From: Thioalkalivibrio sulfidiphilus
GTDB taxonomy: Bacteria > Pseudomonadota > Gammaproteobacteria > Ectothiorhodospirales > Ectothiorhodospiraceae
Direction: 5' to 3'
DNA: 64,000 bases
NCBI RefSeq assembly: GCF_000377945.1
Contig: NZ_KB898935.1
Coordinates: forward strand, 1 to 64,000
The notes beneath the pieces were generated by a model that worked only from the letters and a program-made list of their open reading frames with translations, searched no databases and was not told the origin of the DNA. How positions within the stretch are numbered: the stretch's first letter is position 1; each line of letters begins with the position of its first letter. Both the position numbers and the translations under genes were made by a program. Positions 20,229 to 30,146 of this stretch are shown here, piece after piece.

Positions 20229-22325
20229 ATGAGCATCGACGTCAGCCAGTTCGTACAGACCTTCCTGGAAGAGAGCTTCGAGGGGCTGGATGTGATGGAG
20301 GCCCAGTTGTTGGATCTCCAGGGCGATGACGTGGAGGCCGTCAACACCATCTTTCGTGCCGCCCACTCCATCAAGGGGGGCGCAGGCACCTTCGGTTTTG
20401 CCGCCGTGGGCGAGTTCACCCACGGGGTGGAGACCCTGCTGGACGAGATGCGATCCGGGCATCGCAGTGCAACCCCGGAGCTGGTGAAACTGCTGCTGGA
20501 ATCCGTGGACTGCATCCGCGAGATGCTGCAGGCGGCCCGGGACGGCGCCGAGGTGGACGCTGCGCGCATCGCCACCGTGGGCGCCGCCATCGAGGCCTCC
20601 CTGGGCAAGGGCGAGGCCGCAAGCGCGGATGGCGAGGCGGCTCACGGGGAAGTGAATGTCTCATCGGGCTGGCACATCCGCTTCGTGCCCGAGCCGGAGG
20701 TGCTGCGCACCGGCAATGACCCCCTGCGGCTGTTCGCCGCCCTGGAGGAACTCGGTCCTCTGCAGGTGCAGTGTGATCTGGATCGTCTGCCACCCTTTGC
20801 GGACATGGATGCGGAGGCCTGCTGGCTGGCCTGGGATCTGCGCCTGGAAGGCGATGCCAGCCGCGAGGCGGTGGCCGAGGTCTTCGAGTGGGTCGAGGAT
20901 CAGTGTGAACTGCTCATCGAGCCCCTGCGGGAGGACGAGGGTGCAGGGGCCGAAGAAGATGCACCGGAGTCAGTGAGCCCGCCGCCTGTCTCCGGCGCCA
21001 CTTCCGGGACGCCGGTGCCGATTGCGTCTGTACCCGGGTCGGCCGTCCCGGCTTCGGCGGCCAGCGCCAAGTCACGCCCCGCCACCGAGAGCAGCTCCAT
21101 CCGGGTAAACATCGACAAGATCGACGCGCTCATCAATATGGTGGGTGAACTGGTGATTACCCAGTCCATGCTCAGCCAGGTGGGTGAGCGCCTGGAGGGC
21201 AGCGCCGGGGCAGACAATCTGCCCTGCCTGGAGAAGCTCCTGGAAGGCCTGGCCCAGCTGGAGCGTAATACCCGGGAGCTTCAGGAAAGCGTCATGGGCA
21301 TCCGCATGCTGCCCATCAGCTTTGCCTTCAACCGCTTCCCGCGCATGGTCCATGACCTGGGCGCCAAGCTGGGCAAGCAGGTGCAGCTGAAACTCTCCGG
21401 GGAGCAGACCGAGCTGGACAAGACGGTCATGGAGAAGATCGGTGATCCGCTGGTGCACCTGGTGCGCAATTCCATCGACCACGGCATCGAGACCCCCGAG
21501 GTGCGCGTCGCCGCCGGCAAGCCGGCGGCGGGCGAGGTGCATCTCAATGCCTTCCACAAGGGCGGCAATATCGTCATCCAGATCAGCGATGACGGTGCCG
21601 GATTGAACCGCGACCGGATCCTCAACAAGGCCGTCGAGCGGGGCCTGGTGGCGCCGGACCAGGTGCTCAGCGACGAACAGATCCACGACCTGATCTTCGC
21701 GCCGGGTTTCTCCACCGCCGAGCAGGTGAGCGATGTCTCCGGCCGGGGCGTGGGCATGGACGTGGTGCGCAAGAACATCAAGGCCCTGGGCGGCTCCGTG
21801 GAGGTGCAGTCCCGGCCCGGCGAGGGCAGCACCTTCACCATCCGTCTGCCCCTGACCCTGGCCATCCTGGACGGTCAGCTGGTGGAGGTGGACGGTGAGC
21901 GCTACGTGGTGCCGCTCATCTCCATCGTCGAGTCCATCCAGGTGCGCCCCGAGTTCGTCAAGTCGGTGGCCGAGCGGCGCCTGGTCTACCGCCTGCGGGA
22001 CGAATACATCCCCATCCTGTTCCTGGACGCCCTGCTGGGCGCCGGTGCCCGCCCGGAGCGGCAGCTGACCGACTCCCTGCTGGTGGTGGTGGAGGCGGAA
22101 GGCCAGAAGCTGGCCCTGGTGGTGGACGACCTGCTCGGTCAGCAGCAGGTGGTGATCAAGGCCCTGGAGACCAACTTCCGGCGCGTGGAGGGGCTCTCGG
22201 GCGCCACCATCCTGGGTGATGGCACCGTGGCCCTGATCCTGGACGTCTCCGGTCTGATGACCCTGGACAAGCAAGCGGGAGGGCAGCCGGGATGGCGCCC
22301 GTCCCGGGAACACGAAGCGGCATGA
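20229..22325 (+). CDS. cheA: Chemotaxis histidine kinase CheA
   Basis: The 698-residue protein has the HPt domain (AAHSIKGGAGTFG, His46), an intermediate domain (about 138-235, beginning GWHIRFVPEPEVLRTGNDPL) in place of the E. coli P2, an Ala/Pro-rich linker, the dimerisation domain (IRVNIDKIDALINMVGELVI), the HATPase (HLVRNSIDHGIE, DDGAGLN, GRGVGMDVV) and a C-terminal CheW-like domain. The intermediate domain type is common in CheAs of non-enteric gammaproteobacteria. All catalytic boxes are intact. It autophosphorylates in receptor arrays and passes phosphate to CheY and CheB. Confidence 0.97.
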   Translation: MSIDVSQFVQTFLEESFEGLDVMEAQLLDLQGDDVEAVNTIFRAAHSIKGGAGTFGFAAVGEFTHGVETLLDEMRSGHRSATPELVKLLLESVDCIREMLQAARDGAEVDAARIATVGAAIEASLGKGEAASADGEAAHGEVNVSSGWHIRFVPEPEVLRTGNDPLRLFAALEELGPLQVQCDLDRLPPFADMDAEACWLAWDLRLEGDASREAVAEVFEWVEDQCELLIEPLREDEGAGAEEDAPESVSPPPVSGATSGTPVPIASVPGSAVPASAASAKSRPATESSSIRVNIDKIDALINMVGELVITQSMLSQVGERLEGSAGADNLPCLEKLLEGLAQLERNTRELQESVMGIRMLPISFAFNRFPRMVHDLGAKLGKQVQLKLSGEQTELDKTVMEKIGDPLVHLVRNSIDHGIETPEVRVAAGKPAAGEVHLNAFHKGGNIVIQISDDGAGLNRDRILNKAVERGLVAPDQVLSDEQIHDLIFAPGFSTAEQVSDVSGRGVGMDVVRKNIKALGGSVEVQSRPGEGSTFTIRLPLTLAILDGQLVEVDGERYVVPLISIVESIQVRPEFVKSVAERRLVYRLRDEYIPILFLDALLGAGARPERQLTDSLLVVVEAEGQKLALVVDDLLGQQQVVIKALETNFRRVEGLSGATILGDGTVALILDVSGLMTLDKQAGGQPGWRPSREHEAA

Positions 22326-22335
22326 GGACACGCAC

Positions 22336-22845
22336 ATGAACATGGGACAGGCCCTGGAAAGCGATTTTTCCGGCGTCAGCGGCGAGGGGGATCAGTACCT
22401 CACCTTCATCCTGGCCGGCGAGGAATACGGCATCGACATCCTGCGGGTCCAGGAGATCCGCGGCTGGACCAAGACCACGCCCATCCCCAACGCGCCCCAT
22501 TACCTCAAGGGGGTGATCAACCTGCGCGGCACCATCGTGCCCATCGTGGACCTGCGCGAGCGCTTCGGCCTGGAGCGCCTGGACTACGGCCCCACCACCG
22601 TGGTGATCGTGGTGCGGGTGCAGGGGGAGAGCCGCGACCGGGACATGGGCATCGTGGTGGACGCGGTCTCCGAGGTCTACAACTTCAACGCCAAGGACCG
22701 CCAGGCGCCGCCGGACCTGGGTGGTGCCATCGATGACCAGTTCGTGCAGGGGCTGGCCACGGTGGAGGAGAAGATGATCATCCTGCTGGACATCGACCGG
22801 TTGCTGAACACCGGCGCCCTGGCCGCGGCGGAGCAGGCGGACTGA
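22336..22845 (+). CDS. cheW: Chemotaxis coupling protein CheW
   Basis: A 169-residue single CheW domain with YLTFILAGEEYGIDILRVQEI and HYLKGVINLRGTIVPIVDLRERFGL split over the usual strands. It bridges receptor tips and the P5 domain of CheA. It starts 10 bases after cheA. Confidence 0.96.
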   Translation: MNMGQALESDFSGVSGEGDQYLTFILAGEEYGIDILRVQEIRGWTKTTPIPNAPHYLKGVINLRGTIVPIVDLRERFGLERLDYGPTTVVIVVRVQGESRDRDMGIVVDAVSEVYNFNAKDRQAPPDLGGAIDDQFVQGLATVEEKMIILLDIDRLLNTGALAAAEQAD

Positions 22846-22851
22846 GGGGCC

Positions 22852-23601
22852 ATGCGGGTGATCGCCGTCATGAACCAGAAGGGAGGTGTGGGCAAGACCA
22901 CCACGGCGGCCAACCTCTCCCATGGCCTGGCCCTGGAGGGGCGCCGGGTGTTGGCCATCGACCTGGATCCCCAGGGGCATCTGGCCGCCAGTTTCGGCGT
23001 GCATGGCGCTGAACAGGGGCTGGACGCGGTGCTGCGCGGCGAGGCGGATTTGGACGTGGTGCGGATCAAGGTGCGAGAAGGCGTGGACCTGGTGCCGCCG
23101 GGACCGAGGCTCAACGAGGTGGACGGACTCACCGAGGGCGGCGTGGCCCGTGGCTGGCTGCTGCACAACACCCTCGCACAGCTGGATGACGAGGACTTCG
23201 TGATCGTGGACTGCCCGCCGTCCTCCGGGCTGTTGGGCATGAATGCCCTGCTGGGCGCCGAGGAACTGCTGATCCCCGTCTCAGGCGATTACCTGGCCCT
23301 GGTGGGCCTATCGAAACTCATGGCCCTGCTCAAACGCCTGGAGGCGAAGACCGGTCGCGAGACCCGCAAGTGGATCCTCATCACCCGCTTCCAGGAGCGC
23401 CGTCGCCATGCCCAGGAGGTGCGCGAGAAGATCCGCGCCTATTTCCCGGGGCAGGTGCTGGGTACCCCGGTGCGCGAGGCGGTGGCTCTGACCGAGAGCC
23501 CCAGTTTCGGCAAGACGATCTTCGAGTACCGACCCAATTCCCGCAGTGCCGATGAATACCGGGCCCTGGCCGTGGACCTGATGAACGGCTGGGCCTGCTG
23601 A
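22852..23601 (+). CDS. ParA-family ATPase of the che operon (array positioning)
   Basis: A 249-residue MinD/ParA ATPase with a deviant Walker A motif ([11 protein letters not shown], residues 8-18), [10 protein letters not shown] for switch I and [10 protein letters not shown] for Walker B. No ParB partner is nearby. ParA homologues inside che operons (PpfA in Rhodobacter, ParC in Vibrio) position chemoreceptor arrays at poles or along the cell and segregate them. That role fits here because the main receptor of this operon is soluble and would need active placement. Confidence 0.85.
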   Translation: MRVIAVMNQKGGVGKTTTAANLSHGLALEGRRVLAIDLDPQGHLAASFGVHGAEQGLDAVLRGEADLDVVRIKVREGVDLVPPGPRLNEVDGLTEGGVARGWLLHNTLAQLDDEDFVIVDCPPSSGLLGMNALLGAEELLIPVSGDYLALVGLSKLMALLKRLEAKTGRETRKWILITRFQERRRHAQEVREKIRAYFPGQVLGTPVREAVALTESPSFGKTIFEYRPNSRSADEYRALAVDLMNGWAC

Positions 23602-23620
23602 CAGGTGCAAGGGTGAAGCG

Positions 23621-26206
23621 ATGAGTGCAAAGACAACGACAAAGATGGGCAACGACCCCCTGGCCTGGCTCCAGGATGCGCCCGATGCGGCCCCTGCCGT
23701 GACGACGGCACCCAAACCCGTGGAGCGGCGCAAGCGGGCGCGGCGCAAGTCCGATATCTCCCGGGAACAGCCGGAGGGACTCGCGGTGGATGCCCTGGAA
23801 CGCAGTTTCGAGCTGCTGGCCGACCAGGGTGAGGCGCTGGTGGCGCGTTTCTATGCACGCCTGTTCCAGGACCACCCGGCGGTGCGCCGGCTGTTCGACA
23901 ACACCACCCCCGCCGAGCAGCAGCGCAAGCTGCTGGCGGCCCTGAAGCTGGTGATCAACAACCTGCGCAAGCCCGAGGCGCTGCAGAAGGTGCTGCGGGA
24001 ACTGGGCGCCCGTCATCAGGGTTACGGCGCCCTGCCAGCCCACTACGGGGCGGTAGCCACCACCCTGCGCGAGGTGATGGCGGAGCTGGCGGGCGATGCC
24101 TGGAACGAGGAATTCGACAATGCCTGGCGGTCGGCTCTGACCGCGATTGGTGAAATCATGCTGAGTGCCTACGGCACGACGGAGGACGGAACAATGGTCG
24201 CGAGCAAGAAGGTGATGGAAGAACAGGTGGCCGGTGCCGATGTGGCGGCCGAACTCAATCGCATGCGCTCCGCGGTGGACGGGGCCATGACGGCGATCAT
24301 GATGGTGGACCGGGACCTGGTCATCACCTACGCCAACAAGTCCACCATCGAGCTGCTGGGCCGCAATCAGGCGGAATTACGCAAGATCTACCCCGGCTTC
24401 GATGTGAACAAGTTGGTGGGTACCTGCATCGATGATTTCCATGCCAATCCGGCCCATCAGCGCCGGCTGCTGGAGGACCCCGCCAACCTGCCTTACCGCA
24501 CCGACATCCAGGTAGGCAGCCTGCGCTTCAACCTGAACGTCACGGCCATCATGGACGCTCAGGGCAATTACATCGGTAACACCCTGGAGTGGTCCGATGT
24601 GACTGAAGAACGGCGCAAGGAGCGGGAGGTGGCTCGCCTGCAATCAGCCATCGACGGATCCACCTCCAACATTATGATGTGCGACGACGATCTGAACATC
24701 GTCTATGTGAATCCTGCGGTGATGGCCATGTTCCGCAAGCGGGCCGCCGAACTGCGCCAGGCCTTCCCCGGTTTCGACCCGGAGAACCTGCTCGGGCAGA
24801 ACATCGACAAGTTCCACAAGAACCCGGCCCATCAGCGGGCCCTGCTCAAGGATCCGAATCGTCTGCCTGCCAAGGCGGAGATCAAGGTGCTGGACCTGGA
24901 GTTCGAGGTCAACGCCACCTATGTGAGCGGCCCCAACGGCGAGTACATGGGCAACATGGTGGAGTGGAAGGACATCACCGAGATGAAGGACGCGGAACGC
25001 CAGATCCGCGACCTGGTGGCTGGTGCCGCCCGGGGTGAATTCTCCAACCGCATCGACACCGGGAAGTACCAGGGTTTCTTCCAGCAGTTGGGTGAACTGC
25101 TCAATGATCTCATGGACATCAGCGAGAAGGGCCTCACCGACGTGGCGGAAGTGATTCGCCGCCTGGCCCAGGGGGATCTCACCGGCAGCATCGACGCCGA
25201 GTACCATGGCCTGTTCGGCCAGCTCAAGGAAGACGTCAACGGTACGGTGGAGAACCTGCGCAACACGGTGGAGCAGATCCGCGAGGGTGCCACCAGCATC
25301 AGCACCTCCGCCTCGGAGATCTCCCAGGGCAACACGGATCTCTCCCAGCGCACCGAGGAGCAGGCCTCGTCCCTGGAGGAGACCGCCTCCAGCATGGAGG
25401 AGATGACCTCGGCGGTGAAATCCAGCGCCGACAACGCCCGCCAGGCCAACCAGCTGGCGGCCGGTGCCCGGGATCAGGCCGAGCGCGGCGGTGAGGTGGT
25501 GGGCCAGGCGGTGGCTGCCATGGCGGAGATCAACAGCGCTTCCAAGAAGATCGCCGACATCATCAGCGTCATCGACGAGATCGCCTTCCAGACCAACCTG
25601 CTGGCCCTCAATGCCGCCGTGGAAGCGGCCCGCGCCGGCGAGCAGGGACGCGGCTTCGCGGTGGTGGCCGCCGAGGTGCGCAACCTGGCCCAGCGCAGCG
25701 CCCAGGCCGCCAAGGAGATCAAGTCCCTGATCAAGGACAGCGTCGAGAAGGTGGAGGACGGTTCCCGCCTGGTGGGCGACTCCGGCAAGACCCTGGAGGA
25801 GATCGTCACCGCGGTGAAGAAGGTGAGCGACATCATCGCCGAGATCGCCGCCGCCGCCCAGGAGCAGTCCGCCGGCATCGAGCAGGTCAACAAGGCGGTG
25901 ACTCAGCTGGACGAGGTGACCCAGCAGAACGCCGCCCTGGTGGAACAGGCCGCCGCCTCCAGCGAGGCCCTGGATGAACAGGCCCGGGCGCTGACGGAAC
26001 TGATGGCCTTCTTCCATACCGGTGAAGTGGAACCCGCGCCGCGCATGCCGGCGGCCCGTCAGGCCCAGGCGCGACAAGCTCCGGCCCGCCAGGCTGCCGG
26101 TCGGCCTGCCACTCCCGCGCGTCCTGCCCAGCGCAGTGCCCCGGCACCCCGTGCCCGCACCCGTCCCGTGCCCCAGGATCAGGGCGAGGATTGGGAAGAG
26201 TTCTGA
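23621..26206 (+). CDS. Soluble globin-PAS-PAS methyl-accepting chemotaxis protein
   Basis: The 861-residue receptor has no membrane segment. After a basic linker comes a globin domain (about 56-182) resembling Vitreoscilla haemoglobin: Tyr78 (B10, in FYARLF), Gln100/101 (E7 region) and His132 (proximal, in RHQGYG). Two closely similar PAS domains follow (about 212-340 and 340-465), then a short HAMP-like segment and the MCP signalling hairpin with the tip [21 protein letters not shown]. After an Ala/Pro/Arg-rich linker the protein ends in DWEEF, matching the CheR-binding pentapeptide; cheR is the next gene. By family knowledge it should sense oxygen or another gas through haem. The position matches the haem-PAS receptor Aer2 of the P. 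aeruginosa Che2 cluster, which ends in GWEEF. Confidence 0.9.
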   Translation: MSAKTTTKMGNDPLAWLQDAPDAAPAVTTAPKPVERRKRARRKSDISREQPEGLAVDALERSFELLADQGEALVARFYARLFQDHPAVRRLFDNTTPAEQQRKLLAALKLVINNLRKPEALQKVLRELGARHQGYGALPAHYGAVATTLREVMAELAGDAWNEEFDNAWRSALTAIGEIMLSAYGTTEDGTMVASKKVMEEQVAGADVAAELNRMRSAVDGAMTAIMMVDRDLVITYANKSTIELLGRNQAELRKIYPGFDVNKLVGTCIDDFHANPAHQRRLLEDPANLPYRTDIQVGSLRFNLNVTAIMDAQGNYIGNTLEWSDVTEERRKEREVARLQSAIDGSTSNIMMCDDDLNIVYVNPAVMAMFRKRAAELRQAFPGFDPENLLGQNIDKFHKNPAHQRALLKDPNRLPAKAEIKVLDLEFEVNATYVSGPNGEYMGNMVEWKDITEMKDAERQIRDLVAGAARGEFSNRIDTGKYQGFFQQLGELLNDLMDISEKGLTDVAEVIRRLAQGDLTGSIDAEYHGLFGQLKEDVNGTVENLRNTVEQIREGATSISTSASEISQGNTDLSQRTEEQASSLEETASSMEEMTSAVKSSADNARQANQLAAGARDQAERGGEVVGQAVAAMAEINSASKKIADIISVIDEIAFQTNLLALNAAVEAARAGEQGRGFAVVAAEVRNLAQRSAQAAKEIKSLIKDSVEKVEDGSRLVGDSGKTLEEIVTAVKKVSDIIAEIAAAAQEQSAGIEQVNKAVTQLDEVTQQNAALVEQAAASSEALDEQARALTELMAFFHTGEVEPAPRMPAARQAQARQAPARQAAGRPATPARPAQRSAPAPRARTRPVPQDQGEDWEEF

Positions 26207-26212
26207 GCGCGT

Positions 26213-26238
26213 CCCGCCGGACGCATCCGTCCGGCGGG
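26213..26238 (+). promoter_or_regulatory. Intra-operon hairpin between the receptor gene and cheR
   Basis: CCCGCCGGACG (26213-26223) and CGTCCGGCGGG (26228-26238) form a perfect 11-bp stem with a CATC loop. It is not followed by a T-tract. It could be a partial terminator or an mRNA-stabilising structure that lets the receptor be made in excess over CheR, CheD and CheB. Confidence 0.65.
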
Positions 26239-26262
26239 TCTGATCCAGGGGAGAGGCGCTAC

Positions 26263-27150
26263 ATGGCAAGCGGTATGGCGGCAGCGCGCAGTACGGGCAG
26301 GTCAATGGAGGCTGGCGAGGCGGGTGCCCGGACGGGGGACTTTGAGTTCACTGACCGGGATTTTCGCTTCATCGCCCGTTTCATCGGTGAGCACGCCGGG
26401 ATCGTCCTGAGCGACGCGAAACGGGATCTGGTCTACGGCCGTCTGCAGCGGCGCCTGCGGGCCCTGGGACTACGGCGGTTCTCGGATTACTGCGAACTGC
26501 TGGAGCAGGGTGACGGCGAGGAACTGGAGCATTTCGTCAATGCCCTGACCACCAACCTCACCTCGTTCTTCCGCGAGCCCCATCACTTCGAGTACTTGCA
26601 GAAGGATCTGCTGCCCCGGCTGCTTCGAGAGCGGAGCGAGCGCCGGCTGCGCATCTGGTCGGCGGGCTGTTCCACCGGGGAGGAACCCTATTCCATCGCC
26701 ATGGTGGTGGCGGAGACCGTGCCCGAGGACTGGGACGTGCGCATCCTGGCCACGGACCTGGACACCAACGTGGTGGCCACCGCGGCGGCGGGCCGCTACG
26801 GCGCGGATCGCGTCGAGGGCATCAGCGAGGCCCGGCGCCGGCGCTGGTTCCTGCGTGGCAAGGGGGCGAATCAGGGCATGGTACGGGTGCGCCCGGAACT
26901 CCAGGAGTTGATCCGCTTCCGTCCGCTCAATCTGCTCGATCCCTGGCCCATGCGCGGTGCCTTCGACATCATTTTCTGCCGCAACGTGGTGATCTATTTC
27001 GACAAGTCCACCCAGCGGGTGTTGTTCGATCGCTTTGCCGGGCAGATGCGTCCCGATGGCCATCTGTTCATCGGCCATTCCGAGACCCTGCACAAGGTCT
27101 CCGAGCGGTTCCAGCTGCTGGGCAACACCATTTACAGGAGGGTCGGCTGA
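26263..27150 (+). CDS. cheR: Chemoreceptor glutamate methyltransferase CheR
   Basis: A 295-residue protein with the N-terminal helical domain (FTDRDFRFIARFIGEHAGI) and the SAM-binding domain (RIWSAGCSTGEEPYSIAM, ILATDLDTNVV, FDIIFCRNVVIYFD). It methylates receptor glutamates. The beta-subdomain (RWFLRGKGANQGMVRVRPEL) is the part that in tethered CheRs docks the xWxxF tail, which the receptor encoded just upstream has. The ATG at 26263 follows GGGGAGAGG. Its stop overlaps the cheD start (TGATG). Confidence 0.95.
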   Translation: MASGMAAARSTGRSMEAGEAGARTGDFEFTDRDFRFIARFIGEHAGIVLSDAKRDLVYGRLQRRLRALGLRRFSDYCELLEQGDGEELEHFVNALTTNLTSFFREPHHFEYLQKDLLPRLLRERSERRLRIWSAGCSTGEEPYSIAMVVAETVPEDWDVRILATDLDTNVVATAAAGRYGADRVEGISEARRRRWFLRGKGANQGMVRVRPELQELIRFRPLNLLDPWPMRGAFDIIFCRNVVIYFDKSTQRVLFDRFAGQMRPDGHLFIGHSETLHKVSERFQLLGNTIYRRVG

Positions 27151-27806
27151 TGGCACAGGGCGTGGTGACCCGTCTGTCCAGGGCCAACAGCGCGCGCCCC
27201 CCGCCGCCTGTACTGCCCGGTTACGAGCACATCAACCGCTACTGGGATCCGACACACGATCGCTACGCGGCCAAGATCCTGCCCGGGGAGTATTACGTGA
27301 CCCTCTATGGTGAGCTGATCACCACCGTGTTGGGTTCCTGCGTGTCCGCCTGCGTGCGCGACCGCAAGCTGGGCATCGGCGGCATGAACCACTTCATGTT
27401 GCCCCACAGCGAGCGGGTGGAGGCCTGGGGCGGGGCCAGCGCCGCGGCCCGTTATGGCAGCTATGCCATGGAGACCCTGATCAACGACATTCTGAAAAAC
27501 GGCGGGCGCCGGGAGCACCTGGAGGTGAAGATCTTCGGCGGAGGACAGGTGCTCGCGCAGATGACCGATGTGGGACGCAAGAATATCGCCTTCGTGCGCG
27601 AGTTCATCCGCGTGGAGGGCTTGAACCTGGTTGCCGAGGACCTGGGTGGGCCGCACCCCCGCAAGGTGGTGTTCTTCCCCGACAGCGGCCGGGTGAGGAT
27701 CAAGAAGCTGCGCGCCATGCACAACGAGACCATCGTGCAGCGCGAGACCCGTTACATGGCGCAGTTGCAAGAAGCGCCGGTGCAGGGTGAAGTCGAACTT
27801 TTCTGA
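27150..27806 (+). CDS. cheD: Chemoreceptor glutamine deamidase CheD
   Basis: A 218-residue protein with the CheD catalytic Cys64 in TVLGSCVSACV and His81 in GGMNHFMLP, plus KIFGGGQVL. It deamidates receptor glutamines and can modulate CheY-P dephosphorylation. The N-terminal extension (DPTHDRYAAKILPGEYYVT) is typical of the gammaproteobacterial branch. It ends in GEVELF, a tail also present at the end of the MCP-like protein encoded at 28917-30089. Confidence 0.94.
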   Translation: MAQGVVTRLSRANSARPPPPVLPGYEHINRYWDPTHDRYAAKILPGEYYVTLYGELITTVLGSCVSACVRDRKLGIGGMNHFMLPHSERVEAWGGASAAARYGSYAMETLINDILKNGGRREHLEVKIFGGGQVLAQMTDVGRKNIAFVREFIRVEGLNLVAEDLGGPHPRKVVFFPDSGRVRIKKLRAMHNETIVQRETRYMAQLQEAPVQGEVELF

Positions 27807-27822
27807 GAACTGAGGAGCATGC

Positions 27823-28908
27823 GTGTCCGGACCCATTCGTGTACTGATCGTCGATGACTCGGCGCTGATCCGAAAGCTGCTCACGGAGATCCTGAGCAGC
27901 GCACCGGGTATCGAGGTGGCGGGAACCGCCTCCGATCCCTACATGGCCCGGGACAAGATCAAGGCCCTGAATCCGGACGTGCTGACCCTGGACGTGGAGA
28001 TGCCGCGCATGGACGGCATTACCTTCCTGCGCAACCTGATGCGCCTGCGTCCCATGCCGGTGGTGATGGTGTCATCCCTCACGGAGCAGGGGGCCGATGT
28101 GACCCTGCAGGCCCTGGAACTGGGGGCGGTGGATTTCGTCACCAAGCCCAAGCTGGATGTCTCTCACACCTTAAAAGACTATGCCGAGGAGCTGATCGAG
28201 AAGGTCAGGGTCGCCGCCGGCGTGAAGGTGCGCGCCCTGACGCGTCTGCCCGATCCTGCGCCGTTGAAGACCACTGACGCGGTACTGCCCAAGGCGGCAC
28301 CCAAGCATTTCCGTACCACCGATCGCATCCTGGCGATCGGTGCTTCCACGGGCGGTACCGAGGCCATCAAGGAGGTGCTGCTGCGCCTGCCGCCGGACGC
28401 GCCGGGCACCGTGATCGCACAGCACATCCCGGCCGGGTTCAGTGCCGCGTTTGCCGAGCGCATGAACCGCCAGACCGGCCTGACGGTGAAGGAGGCCGCC
28501 GACGGCGACCTGGTGATACCCGGTCACGTGTTCATCGCCCCGGGCGACCGCCACCTGCTGCTGGTGCGCGATGGTGCCCGCTATGTCTGCCGGCTCAATG
28601 ACGGGGAACCGGTCAACCGGCACAAACCCAGCGTGGACGTGTTGTTCCGCTCCGTGTTGCAGGCGGCGGGGAGCAATGCCGCCGCGGCGCTGCTCACCGG
28701 CATGGGCGCGGATGGTGCCCAGGGGCTACTGGAGCTGCGCGAGGCGGGCGTGCATACCATCGCCCAGGACGAGGCGACCAGCGTGGTCTGGGGCATGCCC
28801 GGTGAGGCCGTGAAACGGGGCGGCGCCTGCGAGGTGCTGCCCCTGGAGGCCATCGCGCAAGGGCTCTTGCGCGCCGCCCGTGGACAGTCAATGGCCGGCA
28901 CCGGATAG
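27823..28908 (+). CDS. cheB: Chemotaxis methylesterase CheB
   Basis: A 361-residue protein with a receiver (VDDS, predicted acceptor Asp57 in [12 protein letters not shown]) and a C-terminal esterase domain. The catalytic triad is visible: Ser175 (GASTGGT), His201 (QHIPAGF) and the Asp in TGMGADG. It removes methyl groups added by CheR and is activated by CheA phosphorylation. A GTG start at 27823 is preceded by GAGGAG. Confidence 0.96.
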   Translation: MSGPIRVLIVDDSALIRKLLTEILSSAPGIEVAGTASDPYMARDKIKALNPDVLTLDVEMPRMDGITFLRNLMRLRPMPVVMVSSLTEQGADVTLQALELGAVDFVTKPKLDVSHTLKDYAEELIEKVRVAAGVKVRALTRLPDPAPLKTTDAVLPKAAPKHFRTTDRILAIGASTGGTEAIKEVLLRLPPDAPGTVIAQHIPAGFSAAFAERMNRQTGLTVKEAADGDLVIPGHVFIAPGDRHLLLVRDGARYVCRLNDGEPVNRHKPSVDVLFRSVLQAAGSNAAAALLTGMGADGAQGLLELREAGVHTIAQDEATSVVWGMPGEAVKRGGACEVLPLEAIAQGLLRAARGQSMAGTG

Positions 28909-28916
28909 GGGGAAGG

Positions 28917-30089
28917 ATGTTCGACGAGCTCAAGATAGGTGCCCTGCGTCGCGCGGGAGAGGCCTGGGGACGCTGGCTGGTGGCGGGTCTGGCGCTGGCG
29001 CTGGTGGTGATGTCACTGCTCTCCGGCGCTTGGGTGCAGATGCTGCTTGCATTGGCCGCAGGTGGGGCGGCCATGCTGTTCTGGCCGCGAATGCTCCCCG
29101 GGTCTGGGGATAGTGCCCTCTCCAATGAACAGGCGCCCTGCGCCCGGGTCCTCGAGGAAGTGGGCCAGACCATTCAAGGCGAGGCCAGCCACGTGGAGGA
29201 GGAGGTGGGGCGTGTCACGTCCATGATCGGTCACGCGGTTCAGGAACTGTCCTCCACCTTCACCCGCATGCATGAACTCTCCAACCACCAGGCCGCACTG
29301 CTCCGCGACAGCATCCAGTTTGAGGATGAGGGCGGTGAGCCCGTGAGCCTGTCCACGTTCATGAGCGGTTTCGCCTCCCGCTCTGACCACTCCCTGCAGC
29401 ACTTCATTGACACCCTGGTCGAGGTGAGCAAGCTGAGCGTGCAGACCGCCCATCACATGGACGACATGCTGGGGCACCTGGACGGCATCTTCCGGCTGCT
29501 GGAGGAATCCAGTTCCCTGGCGGACCAGACCAACCTGCTGGCCCTGAACGCCAGCATCGAGGCCGCCCGCGCCGGGGATGCGGGCCGGGGTTTCGCGGTG
29601 GTCGCCACCGAGGTCCGCGCGCTGTCGCAGCGCTCGGCGCAGTTCAACGAGCAGATCCGCGCCAAGGTCAACGAGACGCGCCAGGCGGTGGCCAAGGTCC
29701 AGACGACCGTGGACCAGATGGCCTCCCGGGACATGAACGAGACCCTGGGAGAGAAGGAACACATCCAGGAGATGTTCTCCCGCGCCGAGGCCCTGAGCGG
29801 TCGTCTGCAGTCGGCCCTGGACACGCTCTCGGACATCAGCCCGCAGCTGGAAACAGCGGTGGCCACGGCGGTGCGTGCCCTGCAGTTCGAGGACATGTCT
29901 TCCCAGTCGTTGGGCGCGGCCTCCCGAAGCCTCGCCCATGTGCGCGAGTTGTGCGGCGATCTGGAAACCCCCGGTGACACCGAGGCCCTGGTGCAGCGTG
30001 TGCGCTTGCGGCGCGAGGAATGGGCGCAGTCCCGCCACCGCCCGGTGTCCCAGACCTCCGTGGATGAAGGCGAAGTGGAGCTGTTTTGA
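28917..30089 (+). CDS. Short membrane MCP-like protein without periplasmic sensor
   Basis: A 390-residue protein with two adjacent hydrophobic helices (about 17-37 and 39-57) and no periplasmic loop, followed by a long coiled coil with an MCP-type tip ([20 protein letters not shown]). The signalling region is shorter than in true receptors, and near the C-terminus it has [13 protein letters not shown], a motif seen in CheZ-like and accessory MCP proteins. It ends in DEGEVELF, the same tail as CheD. It could be a membrane anchor for the otherwise soluble array, or a phosphatase-like accessory. The true role is unknown. Confidence 0.75.
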   Translation: MFDELKIGALRRAGEAWGRWLVAGLALALVVMSLLSGAWVQMLLALAAGGAAMLFWPRMLPGSGDSALSNEQAPCARVLEEVGQTIQGEASHVEEEVGRVTSMIGHAVQELSSTFTRMHELSNHQAALLRDSIQFEDEGGEPVSLSTFMSGFASRSDHSLQHFIDTLVEVSKLSVQTAHHMDDMLGHLDGIFRLLEESSSLADQTNLLALNASIEAARAGDAGRGFAVVATEVRALSQRSAQFNEQIRAKVNETRQAVAKVQTTVDQMASRDMNETLGEKEHIQEMFSRAEALSGRLQSALDTLSDISPQLETAVATAVRALQFEDMSSQSLGAASRSLAHVRELCGDLETPGDTEALVQRVRLRREEWAQSRHRPVSQTSVDEGEVELF

Positions 30090-30097
30090 GGCAGTGT

Positions 30098-30121
30098 TGT
30101 CGGGCCAAAGTCCGGCCTACG
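30098..30121. repeat. Degenerate single REP-like unit
   Basis: TGTCGGGCCAAAGTCCGGCC followed by TACG differs at only a few positions from the right arm of the REP pair at 49832-49856. It is a lone copy between the MCP-like and STAS genes and still forms an imperfect hairpin. Confidence 0.5.
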
Positions 30122-30146
30122 AATGGTTTACAGATCAGGAGCAGCT

